A DNA stretch of 39,110 nucleotides from Oleiharenicola sp. (lineage in GTDB: Bacteria; Verrucomicrobiota; Verrucomicrobiia; Opitutales; Opitutaceae). Position 1 is the first letter of the stretch. Each line of letters starts with the position of its first letter. The stretch lies in NCBI GenBank assembly GCA_025363455.1, contig JANYDW010000067.1, positions 1-39,110 of the forward strand, read 5' to 3'. The position numbers were made by a program, and so were the translations under genes. Under the pieces are notes generated by a model. The model worked only from the letters and a program-made list of their open reading frames with translations. It made no database searches and was not told the DNA's origin. Positions 25,071 to 33,003 of the stretch are shown one piece after another.

Positions 25071-25107
25071 TGCCGGCAGGCGCGACCGCTTCGGTCGCAT
25101 GCCGGCA
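25071..25107 (+). promoter_or_regulatory. Long hairpin upstream of the TonB receptor
   Basis: Outer arms TGCCGGCA (25071-25078 and 25100-25107) and inner arms GCGACC (25082-25087) and GGTCGC (25093-25098) enclose a GCTTC loop. It ends 26 bases before the GTG start. It could be a leader structure, an upstream transcript's terminator or a short palindromic repeat. Confidence 0.5.
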
Positions 25108-25133
25108 GAAACAACCATAGACCCTACATAGCT

Positions 25134-28100
25134 GTGAACCTACTCAAATCAAAATTCGCGGCGCGGCGCACCCCGCGCTTTGCCCTGGCGTTATTGTCGG
25201 CGGCCGTGTGCTGCGCGCTCCACGCCCAGCAGGCGCCGGCTCCAACGGCGCCGGACGCGACGGCCCCGGCCAAGGACAAGAAGAAGCTGGAGGAGGAGAC
25301 GATCGTCCTCTCCCCCTTCATCGTGAACGCTGAGGAAAACCAAAGCTGGCAGGCTACCAGTTCGCTCGCGGGCGCGCGCACGCGGACCGACCTCAAAGAC
25401 CTCGCGCAGCCCATCAGCGTCTTTACGTCGGAGTTTCTCAAGAACATCGGCGCGACGAACTTTCAACAAGCTATGCTCTATTCGGTGAACGTCGAGAACG
25501 AGAACGAGTTCGCGCCCGACGACACTGAGGGCAACAGCGTTTCCTCGACTACCCAGAATCGCGTGCGCGGCCTGGCGGCGGCCTCGCAGACCAGGGGCTT
25601 CTTCAAGACGAACTTCCGGTCCGACACCTACAACACCGACCGGATCACCGTCGCGAGCGGCCCGAATTCGATCCTCTTCGGCATCGGCAGCCCCGCCGGC
25701 ATTCTCGATTCGACGCCGATCCGGGCGAACACGACGACTCCCGTGGGCGAGATCGGCCTCCGGACGGACAAGTACGAGAGCTATCGCGGGACGATCGATT
25801 TCGGCCTGCCGATTGTGAAGGATGTCCTGGCCATCCGCGTCGCCGAAATGAAGCAGAAAACGAGGACGTTCCGGACGCCGGAATACGACAGCGAGCGCCG
25901 GGATTTCGCCACCCTGACCTTCACGCCGTTCAAGAGCACGACGATCTACGGCAGCTATGAGCATCTGGACGATTTCCGCATCCGCGCGCGCCAGGACTTC
26001 ATGCCGGATCATATCTCGGACTGGATCAAGCTGGGCAAGCCGCTCTACGACTTCACCACGAAGATGTGGACCTTCGACAACGGCGCGACCTGGGCCTCGC
26101 GGCCGGATCTGGTCAACTGGGCAGGCAGCGGCATTGGCAACGGCGAGCGCGTCTTCATGGCGGGCGGCGCGCTGGGCGGCAGCGCCGTCCAAGGGCTGGT
26201 CTGGCCCAGCTTGGGGCAATCCTTCGACCACACCAAGGCGCCGGATGTCACCTTCAAGGACGACAGCATCATTAACTCGAAGACCAATTACTACGGCCTG
26301 GGCGACCAGACGAAATTGAAGGGCCAGAACTACAGTGCGGTCGTCGAGCAGAAGATCCTCAAGGATCTTTACGCCGAGGTGGCCTACAACAAGGAGACGA
26401 ATGTCCGCAAGCAGGAAGACCCGCTCCGGGGTGGACTGTCGACGATCCAGGCCGACGTGAACTGGTATCTGCCCTATCCGACCGACGTGTACGCCAATCC
26501 CATCCCCGGCACCCCGGTGAAGAATCCGAACGTGGGCCGCTACTTTGTCGACAGCGAATTCCTCGGCTGGAAGGAGAACCTCAATTTCGAGACCGAGCGC
26601 GCCATGCTTTCCTACAATCTGAATTTCGCCGACAAGGGCTGGAAATGGCTCGGCCGGTATAACTTCGGGGCCATGTGGCAGCGTGAGACCACCGATGATT
26701 TCACGATCAAAACCCGGCTGACGAATCAGGGTTCGTCTGTTCTCCAGTCGTTGACCAACCCGTTCGGCGGCCCCAACAGCATTGTGAGCCGGTATTATCT
26801 GAGCTTGCCCGGCCTCGGGGGTGACAGCGCGGGCCTGCAATACCCGGGCACGTTCATCATGCCACCTTGGCCGACCGTCATCGGTGGCAGCGGGGAGGCT
26901 CCAACCAAGAGCAGGCAGATCGACACAGGCAAACTGTTCGTCGCCCAAGGCTATCTCCTGAACGACGATCTCGTGCTGACCTACGGCTATCGCGACGACA
27001 CGCAGAAAGCCTACACGGCGAGCTTCAGCAAGCATGACCCCACGACCAACCTCTACCAACTCGACATTCCATATGATGCACCCATTACCCAGTCGGGCAT
27101 CACGCGGACCTACGGCGCGGTCTATCACACGCCCTTGAAGTGGCTCTCAGTGTTGTACAATCGCTCCAACGCCTTCAATCCCCAGGGCCAGTTCAAAGAT
27201 TGGTTTTACAACCCGCTTCCGCCCGGCACAGGCAAGAGCCAAGATTACGGCGTCCAGGTCGATCTTTTCGATGGAAAGTTTTCCGCGCGTATTAGCCGTT
27301 ATACCAATGACTCGATCAACAATGTCGAATATGACTGGTATTACGAAGAACCCAAGTGGGGCGTCGTCGGCTTCATGGACGCCCAAGGCTGGGGCGCGAT
27401 CCCCCTCTACGCCCCGACATTGGCCGCCTTGACCCACGACCAATCCTACCTGAAGGACGTCAATTCGGACAACCTAGCCACTTTTAACATCGGCGATGCC
27501 ATCCGCGCCACGCGCGACTTCAAGTCGCAGGGCTATGAGATGGAGTTGTTCTACAAACCCACGAAGCAACTGGACATCCGCTTCACGCTGGCCGAGTCGA
27601 CGGCGACCAGCCTGAGCGTCGTGCCCCACTTGCAGGATTACATTGATTCGCGCATGGCAGTCTGGCAAAAATACTTCCCCTACAAGGCTTGGGGTCAATG
27701 GGATGCGACTCCAACTTATTACTCCGACTGGAAGACCAACCCCGACAGCATCGGCTATCAGCTCTTGAATTGGGAGGGGAATCTGCCGCGCGTTGCTGAA
27801 TTCAAGGCTGAGAAAGACAACGTAGTGACTCGCGGACGCAAATGGCGTGCTAATCTCGTCAGCAACTACCGGTTTGAAGGCCGGCTGAAAGGCCTTTCCA
27901 TCGGCGGCGGCGGACGCTGGCGCAGCCCCGATACGATCGGTTACTATGGGAAAGCGAATCCGTTGCTGACCGATCCCAGCGTCAAATTGCAGGTGGCCGA
28001 CATTAGCCGGCCGATCCACGGCAAGGAGATCCTGGTCTTCGACTCCTGGGTCGCCTACGAGCGGCCGGTCGTCATCGACAATCACCGCTGGATCTGGAGC

Positions 28101-28235
28101 GCGCAACTCAACATCCAGAACCTGCTGAACGACGACAAGATCGTCCCCATGGCGGCTTTCACGGACGGCACTTACACTGCCTACGCGCGCAACGAGCCGA
28201 GGAACTTCATCCTGAGCACATCTCTGAAATACTGA
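25134..28235 (+). CDS. TonB-dependent outer-membrane receptor
   Basis: The 1033-residue protein starts at GTG 25134; a TAG three bases upstream (25128-25130) rules out a longer form. It has a signal peptide (FALALLSAAVCCALHAQ), a probable TonB box (EETIVLSPF, about residues 53-61), a plug domain (PISVFTSEFLKNIG, then ITVASGPNSILFGIGSPAGI) and a long beta-barrel ending in an aromatic residue (LSTSLKY). Size and style match the receptors numerous in Opitutaceae that import oligosaccharides or siderophores. Beside GH35, GH43 and the symporter, a galactan oligosaccharide is the best guess for the ligand. No SusD partner is seen. Transcription should end at the hairpin at 28265. Confidence 0.92.
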   Translation: MNLLKSKFAARRTPRFALALLSAAVCCALHAQQAPAPTAPDATAPAKDKKKLEEETIVLSPFIVNAEENQSWQATSSLAGARTRTDLKDLAQPISVFTSEFLKNIGATNFQQAMLYSVNVENENEFAPDDTEGNSVSSTTQNRVRGLAAASQTRGFFKTNFRSDTYNTDRITVASGPNSILFGIGSPAGILDSTPIRANTTTPVGEIGLRTDKYESYRGTIDFGLPIVKDVLAIRVAEMKQKTRTFRTPEYDSERRDFATLTFTPFKSTTIYGSYEHLDDFRIRARQDFMPDHISDWIKLGKPLYDFTTKMWTFDNGATWASRPDLVNWAGSGIGNGERVFMAGGALGGSAVQGLVWPSLGQSFDHTKAPDVTFKDDSIINSKTNYYGLGDQTKLKGQNYSAVVEQKILKDLYAEVAYNKETNVRKQEDPLRGGLSTIQADVNWYLPYPTDVYANPIPGTPVKNPNVGRYFVDSEFLGWKENLNFETERAMLSYNLNFADKGWKWLGRYNFGAMWQRETTDDFTIKTRLTNQGSSVLQSLTNPFGGPNSIVSRYYLSLPGLGGDSAGLQYPGTFIMPPWPTVIGGSGEAPTKSRQIDTGKLFVAQGYLLNDDLVLTYGYRDDTQKAYTASFSKHDPTTNLYQLDIPYDAPITQSGITRTYGAVYHTPLKWLSVLYNRSNAFNPQGQFKDWFYNPLPPGTGKSQDYGVQVDLFDGKFSARISRYTNDSINNVEYDWYYEEPKWGVVGFMDAQGWGAIPLYAPTLAALTHDQSYLKDVNSDNLATFNIGDAIRATRDFKSQGYEMELFYKPTKQLDIRFTLAESTATSLSVVPHLQDYIDSRMAVWQKYFPYKAWGQWDATPTYYSDWKTNPDSIGYQLLNWEGNLPRVAEFKAEKDNVVTRGRKWRANLVSNYRFEGRLKGLSIGGGGRWRSPDTIGYYGKANPLLTDPSVKLQVADISRPIHGKEILVFDSWVAYERPVVIDNHRWIWSAQLNIQNLLNDDKIVPMAAFTDGTYTAYARNEPRNFILSTSLKY

Positions 28236-28264
28236 GATCCCGTAGAGATTCCTGATTAAAATCG

Positions 28265-28308
28265 AACCGCCTGGGCTGCGATGGCTCGCCATCCCCCCGG
28301 CGGTTTTT
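28265..28308 (+). terminator. Terminator after the TonB receptor gene
   Basis: AACCGCC (28265-28271) pairs with GGCGGTT (28299-28305), followed by a T-run. Inside lies a second hairpin GATGG-CTCG-type pairing with CCATC (28280-28293), giving a two-stem structure. It begins 29 bp after the receptor stop codon. Confidence 0.85.
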
Positions 28309-28432
28309 CTTCCGGCGTGCGTGCGCCTCTGGCATAGAGGTCGCTCGCTGAAAGCAAGTGCCAGGCGAGAGCCGTCGGCAACTTAACCTCACTCCATGTG
28401 ACCGGCCTCAACTTTTCGAGCCACCCCGAGTG

Positions 28433-29350
28433 TTAGTCCGGGATGTTGTTATGGGTTGATCTAGCGGTTGTCGTTGAAGCTGTCCCGACGGAGGGAGGCC
28501 GGAGGCCGACCGGAGTCGGGACAGCAGTAAGTTGGGCGGCGTAGTTCACAGGGCTGCGGTAGCCAAGGCGACTGTGGGGCCGCCGAGTATTGTAGTCGAT
28601 GCGGAAGTCCTCAATGACCACCCGCGCCTCGGTGAGCGTCCAGAGTTGCTCGCGGTTGAGGCACTCGTCGCGGAAGCGGCCGTGGAAGGACTCCACGAAG
28701 CCGTTCTGCCAGGGACTGGCTGGCTCGATGTAGATGGTCCTGATCTTCTCCACCGCCAGCCAAGCCTGAAGCTCATGGGCGATAAACTCCGAGCCGTTGT
28801 CCGAGCGGATGAACTCTGGGGCGCCATGCTGCGCGATGGCCTGTTTCACTAGGGCAATTACATCGGCCGACTTCAGGGCCCGGTCGGCCCGGAGCACATG
28901 GCACTCGCGGGTGTGCTCGTCGAGGACCGTCAGCATCCGCAGGGCCCCGCCGCGCACCGTGGCGTCGGCGATGAAGTCCCAGGTCCAGACATGCCCACGG
29001 TGCGTGGCCTTGGTCGGCAGGCCCGTCGAGTGGCCCCGCCGCGCGATCTTCCGCTTCGTCGGTGGCACCCGCAGGCCTTCAACCCGGCGCAGTCGCTGGA
29101 TCTGGCGCTTGCCCACGGACCAGCCTTCCTGCCGCAACAAGGCGGCCATCCGCCGATAGCCATACCGGGGGTGCGCCTCGGACAGCGCATGCAGCCGGGC
29201 CACCATCTGCTGCTGGCGGTCGCGGCGTTGCCCGGCGCGATACCACAGGGTGGCTCGCGCCAGGCGCAGGATACCGCAGGCCCTCCGCCCGGAACACAGG
29301 CCGTGGGCGACCACGGCCACAGCCATCTGCTTCTTGTGTCCCGGGCTCAT
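28433..29350 (-). CDS. IS3-family transposase OrfB (DDE integrase core)
   Basis: From ATG 29350 the 305-residue product has the HTH_21-like segment (HPRYGYRRMAALLRQEGWSV) and an integrase core of the rve type. The DDE residues lie in TWDFIAD, IRSDNGSEF and GFVESFHGRFRDECLN. The frame remains open upstream to 29494, which is the region read after a frameshift from orfA. The ATG overlaps the orfA stop (ATGA). It most likely acts as the C-terminal part of an OrfAB fusion made by a -1 shift. Confidence 0.92.
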   Translation of the reverse strand: MSPGHKKQMAVAVVAHGLCSGRRACGILRLARATLWYRAGQRRDRQQQMVARLHALSEAHPRYGYRRMAALLRQEGWSVGKRQIQRLRRVEGLRVPPTKRKIARRGHSTGLPTKATHRGHVWTWDFIADATVRGGALRMLTVLDEHTRECHVLRADRALKSADVIALVKQAIAQHGAPEFIRSDNGSEFIAHELQAWLAVEKIRTIYIEPASPWQNGFVESFHGRFRDECLNREQLWTLTEARVVIEDFRIDYNTRRPHSRLGYRSPVNYAAQLTAVPTPVGLRPPSVGTASTTTARSTHNNIPD

Positions 29351-29613
29351 AATTTTTTTTCGTTCACAAACCGCAGCACGCGGTTCTCCAGCAGCGAATC
29401 CGCCAGCATTTTCTTCAGCTCCGTGTTCTCGCGTTCCAGCTCCTTGAGCCGCTTGGCCTCGTTGACCTCCATCAGGCCAAACTGCCGCTTCCAACGGTGG
29501 AAGGTCTGCTCCGAGATGTTCTTCTCCTTGCAGATCTCCACGATGCTCTTGCCGCCATCGGCCGCCCGCAAAATGCGGATCTTATCTTCGGTCGTGTGTC
29601 TTTTGCCTTTCAT
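29347..29613 (-). CDS. IS3-family transposase OrfA (helix-turn-helix)
   Basis: ATG 29613 gives 88 residues with AAAGGA upstream. It contains the HTH (IRILRAADGGKSIVEICKEK, then ISEQTFHRWKRQFG) and a leucine-zipper-like helix (AKRLKELERENTELKKMLAD) that mediates multimerisation in IS3 transposases. The stop lies directly after the run of eight A where the ribosome can slip into orfB. An upstream GTG at 29649 is open but adds residues not seen in the family. Confidence 0.88.
   Translation of the reverse strand: MKGKRHTTEDKIRILRAADGGKSIVEICKEKNISEQTFHRWKRQFGLMEVNEAKRLKELERENTELKKMLADSLLENRVLRFVNEKKL
29353..29360 (-). promoter_or_regulatory. Probable -1 frameshift slippery run of eight A
   Basis: On the minus strand, GAA AAA AAA TTA TGA in the orfA frame becomes CGA AAA AAA ATT ATG in the orfB frame. 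A run of seven or more A at this spot is the usual programmed -1 frameshift site of IS3 elements. Confidence 0.75.
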
Positions 29614-29673
29614 GGTCTGGGTCCTTTCTTTGGCCCAGACTAACACCAAAAGCGGCTCGAAAATTCGGGGTCA

Positions 29674-30218
29674 CGTCAGGAGGCCGCGCAGCGGCACTAC
29701 CTTGGCGACGTGACAGAATGGTCCAACGAGCAGGGGCAGCACTTGACTCCAACCCAGACTTGCTGGAACGGCCTCACCAATTCTGGCTGCATTCCGCTCC
29801 GGCAGACGGAAGCCGGCGTGGCCGGCCCCATGTCGCCTGATCGTGACAATCACTTTGCTTGCTTCACGGGAACCCAACTGTCATCGGTAGCGCGTGCGGG
29901 TTAGCGTGTATGCGCTAGGGCCACCCGTATTTGTTGTTCAATGGCCCCATGCAAGCACACGAAGAAAAATTCATAAGGTGTGAGATCAGCCGACCCGCCC
30001 GTCGGGCCGCGCTTTCCGGAAAACGCCTGGCTGGCACGTTCGCGTCTGCCGCAGCGCAATCCCTGGTCCGACGGATTCATGATCCGCTGCGATTGATGGC
30101 CTCTCACGGTGAGCAGCGCTTCTCCCCCGCCTGTCCCCTCCCGCATCCATCCGGTCTCAAGCGCCATCACGGGCAGACTTCCGGCCGATGCTGAACCGTT
30201 TCCCGCCTGCTCCAGCAC
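29674..30218. other. Gap between the IS3 element and the hydrolase operon
   Basis: No recognisable gene. A plus frame at 29710-29904 (64 residues, MTEWSNEQGQHLTPTQ...) and a minus frame at 29671-29877 are open but match nothing I know; they may be remnants cut by the IS. An inverted repeat CCGAC-GTCGG lies near 29990-30010. The promoter of the downstream operon should lie in the last part, but I cannot point to clear -35/-10 boxes. Confidence 0.5.
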
Positions 30219-31844
30219 ATGAATCCACGCCTTCTCCAGAGCTTCCCCACCCGGATCTTTCCCTACCGGAAAGCACCGGCCGATCTCGCAGCCGAAACCG
30301 CGGGGCCGCTGCCGACATTGCCGGCGGGAGTCTTTCGCTTCCGGCTGGGGCGCGATGCGCGTCCCCTTCCGATGACGGCGGGGGAAATCGCCGCCGAACT
30401 GGGCGACCCCTTTGCGCAACTGCTGCTCGGTCGCGGACTGCTTCCCCTCTCACTGCGCAGTCTGCTGGCCGCCCTTGATGCGCGCAACGGCGATCCCGAA
30501 GGAATTCCGGAGCAGCGGAGTTTTCTGGTGGCTGATGGCGGGAAAATCCCGTGGACGCCGGAAACCGCCAACCTGCGCCGCGAATTCCGCTTCGTCTTGA
30601 CCCGCGGCAAGTCGGGCGGAGCGCAGCCGGACCTGATGGTTTCCGCCAGCACGAACATCGATTCGGAGAGCATTTTCCTCCAGTTGATCGCCTGGGATCC
30701 GGTTCATGAAGTTTTCAATTTCTACCAGCGGCTCGGTCTTGGATGGGGCTGGGCGGGCAATTCCTGGGACGCGCTGGCCGGAGACACGCGCGGCAAAGGC
30801 CCTTTCGACAGCCACGTCAACGGAGCCATGGTAATGAAGGAGCTCAAGGCGCCATGGCTCAACTGGAACAGCCAGGCGTCGTCCATTACCGACGAGGCAC
30901 TGGCCCCGGACGATCCCCTCAGGCTGGAGCCGCTGTATGTGCAGAAGCAAGGGGCGCAACAGCTGGAAACCGAGGTTGTCCGTCCGGGCATCCGGCGCTG
31001 GAACGACGCCCGCTTCAAGCAGCTCTTTGTCGCGGGAACGTTGAGCCGGGCCAGGGAGTTTCTGCGCCAGGCGCTCTTCACAACTACGGTAAACCTGTGC
31101 TCGGCACCCGAGGAGAGTTCGCTGGCCCGGGCCGGAACACCGATCCATCTTCCTCTCGGCTTCTTTCTCAACGCCGAAGCGCTGCTGAACCTGCTGCAGA
31201 TTCCGGTCAACATCCAGCGTCCCCAAGTCGACGGGGGGATTTACGCGCAGTGCCTCCAGCGATATCATGTCGCTCTCTCGGACGGAACCTTCGTCCTGTC
31301 CGGCGACACCCACTTTCTTTTCGTCGTCCCGGAACCCGCATTCGAAGACCAGGTGGTGCTGCAGAAGCTGGTTCTGCTGCAGATCGTGCCGCACAGGCTC
31401 GCGGCAGCGCTGCTGATGGTGGATCTTCCCAACCCGTTGTTCTCGCCCCGGCGGGAAGCGCTGCTACCCTACCTGCCTGACTCCGCCAGAGTGGGACCGG
31501 CCGGAAGCGATGTGGCGGCACAGATTGTCGCGGCGATGTCGGGCCACGCCCTGCCGGGTTCCCCGGAGTCGGAGTTTCTGGCGAATTGGGCCCTGCCGGA
31601 TGCAGAGTGGATGGGAACATACGCTCGGCGCATTGAAGCCTACATGGGGCAAGTGGCGAATTCGCTGCAGAGCCTGGACGGTTTTGACCCGATGTTCCGG
31701 CTGGCGGAATCCCGGCGCCGCGAGTTTCGCCGGCGACCGCTGGCGGAGTTCCGGCTGACGACCCCGCTCACCGATATCCCCGAGGATGCGCCTCTGCTGG
31801 AAATGACCGTCAACGCAGCGGTACAGAACAAGATTTTCCCCTGA
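30219..31844 (+). CDS. Uncharacterised 541-residue protein, first gene of the hydrolase operon
   Basis: The protein is long and well formed, with GC-biased codons, but I do not recognise its family. The best-looking conserved block is VFNFYQRLGLGWGWAGNSWD followed by GKGPFDSHVNGAMVMKELKA and PWLNWNS, with closely spaced His, Asn, Trp and Gly residues that read like an active or binding site. A second block is TPIHLPLGFFLNAEALLNLL. There is no signal peptide or clear membrane segment, so it is probably cytoplasmic. The start at 30219 lacks a strong Shine-Dalgarno sequence. It is separated by 19 bp from the next gene on the same strand, and opens a six-gene run with a subtilase, a caspase-like protein and a lipase. 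Confidence 0.8.
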   Translation: MNPRLLQSFPTRIFPYRKAPADLAAETAGPLPTLPAGVFRFRLGRDARPLPMTAGEIAAELGDPFAQLLLGRGLLPLSLRSLLAALDARNGDPEGIPEQRSFLVADGGKIPWTPETANLRREFRFVLTRGKSGGAQPDLMVSASTNIDSESIFLQLIAWDPVHEVFNFYQRLGLGWGWAGNSWDALAGDTRGKGPFDSHVNGAMVMKELKAPWLNWNSQASSITDEALAPDDPLRLEPLYVQKQGAQQLETEVVRPGIRRWNDARFKQLFVAGTLSRAREFLRQALFTTTVNLCSAPEESSLARAGTPIHLPLGFFLNAEALLNLLQIPVNIQRPQVDGGIYAQCLQRYHVALSDGTFVLSGDTHFLFVVPEPAFEDQVVLQKLVLLQIVPHRLAAALLMVDLPNPLFSPRREALLPYLPDSARVGPAGSDVAAQIVAAMSGHALPGSPESEFLANWALPDAEWMGTYARRIEAYMGQVANSLQSLDGFDPMFRLAESRRREFRRRPLAEFRLTTPLTDIPEDAPLLEMTVNAAVQNKIFP

Positions 31845-31863
31845 ACATCCAAATCCAAAACCT

Positions 31864-32988
31864 ATGTGTGCCTTCACCCAATTCGACCCGCCCGGATTCG
31901 CCCAGGATCTCAACGCCAGCCAGCGCGCTGCGTGGAGCAAATGGATCTCAGACCAGATAGACGCGGCCCGCGACCGGACTGACGCAAGCCTCCGCAACTA
32001 CGGTCCCCGGCCGCAGTTTTTCAACCCGCTCAAGCTGCCACCGGCGCCGGATGCGGCCGAAGCGGACGTGTCGTGGACCGCATTCCCCCGTGTCGTCGAG
32101 ATCAATTCCACCAGTGACGTGCAGCGGTGGCAGCGGGCCGACGCATCACGGGACCAGCAGGATGAATACTGCGAGTGGAGCGTAACCCGGGACTCCGGCA
32201 CGCAGAAGATCACCCGGGTGACATTCACGAGTGAGGGGCCGGAGTACTGGGCGTTTCTTGCGAAAGTAAACCCGCAGGCCGTCCTCGCCCTTTATCAGCA
32301 ACATGTCAGCCCCCAGGTCCGGAGCGCAGACCTTTTTCCGCACGGAACCTACAACGCGCGTAACCTGTGGAACAACAGCACAAGCCAGGGAGCGATGCAT
32401 CTTATCCAGGCGGCCAATAACCTGGGTGCCGAGATCGAACTGGCCGCGGGAGCTAGCCTGCCCCGGCTTCACCCTGACGGTACGCTACGCACGGATGAGC
32501 AGGATCTGATCGGATGCGGAGCCTACGGCAAGGCGGAGCGCCACAGCGATCCGCACATCGGGGCGGCGGTGAACGGGTTCGCCCGGCGCAAGGCAGACGT
32601 GACGCTCGCAAACCCGGTCGGGCTGAATATCGCTGATCTGTCCGTGGCCGGCTGGGCGGCGCCGGACGGCTCCGATCCGAAAAGCTACTGGAAGATTACG
32701 CGCGGCACTGCCGCGAAGGCCCTTCGGGCCGTCTATGAGGTGCCAGCCGGCAAGGGATTCACGGTGGGCGATATCACCATCAACGACCAGCCGATCAAGT
32801 ATGGTGCGCAGATCGCCGACTTCATCACCATCAAGCTGACGGGCCTCGCCACCCGATTCGGCCAGAGCACCGCGAAACCGGTCGGCTGCGTCGAAGAAAT
32901 CGCCGTTCCCCCGGGCGCCGAGGGGGCCGAAGTCGCCGATGTTGCCTCGGTCCTGAAACGGATGAGTGGCCCGGTGTTTCGACGCTAG
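31864..32988 (+). CDS. Uncharacterised 374-residue protein, partner of the first operon gene
   Basis: The protein has several motif-like stretches: DEYCEWSVTRDSG, VTFTSEGPEYWAFLA, HGTYNARNLWNNSTSQGAMH, ERHSDPHIGAAVNGFARRKA and ADFITIKLTGLATRFG. The histidines and asparagines in the middle blocks could bind a metal or substrate, but this is a reading of pattern, not a known family. No signal peptide or membrane helix is visible. It follows the 541-residue gene by 19 bp and precedes the subtilase by 15 bp. The two uncharacterised proteins may act as a pair. Confidence 0.8.
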   Translation: MCAFTQFDPPGFAQDLNASQRAAWSKWISDQIDAARDRTDASLRNYGPRPQFFNPLKLPPAPDAAEADVSWTAFPRVVEINSTSDVQRWQRADASRDQQDEYCEWSVTRDSGTQKITRVTFTSEGPEYWAFLAKVNPQAVLALYQQHVSPQVRSADLFPHGTYNARNLWNNSTSQGAMHLIQAANNLGAEIELAAGASLPRLHPDGTLRTDEQDLIGCGAYGKAERHSDPHIGAAVNGFARRKADVTLANPVGLNIADLSVAGWAAPDGSDPKSYWKITRGTAAKALRAVYEVPAGKGFTVGDITINDQPIKYGAQIADFITIKLTGLATRFGQSTAKPVGCVEEIAVPPGAEGAEVADVASVLKRMSGPVFRR

Positions 32989-33003
32989 GCGACATTCCCG
33001 ACC

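Larger units (their letters stand above)
24509..25133. other. Intergenic region between GH35 and the TonB receptor
   Basis: No convincing gene is seen. Contents are a hairpin CCGGCC-CTTCAA-GGCCGG at 24537-24554 just upstream of the GH35 start, the IS5-type end at 24821-24874 with its CTAA flank, a more AT-rich stretch (about 24955-25045) that may hold the receptor promoter, and the long hairpin at 25071-25107. Short open frames here on both strands have no recognisable product. Confidence 0.6.
28399..29673 (-). mobile_element. IS3-family insertion sequence (IS407-like group)
   Basis: The 1275-bp element holds overlapping orfA and orfB on the minus strand. Imperfect inverted ends start TGACC: at the left TGACCGGCC ... 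TTTTCGAGCC ... TGTTAGTC, and at the right, read inward on the minus strand, TGACCCCGAATTTTCGAGCC ... TGTTAGTC. The coding region looks intact, so the element may be active. Flanks are CATG (28395-28398) and CGTC (29674-29677), with no target duplication, which suggests a rearrangement since insertion. Confidence 0.9.

Noticed and set aside
25191..27128. 645-residue open frame opposite the TonB receptor
   Set aside because: Arg/Val/Asp-rich shadow of the receptor gene with no recognisable domain.
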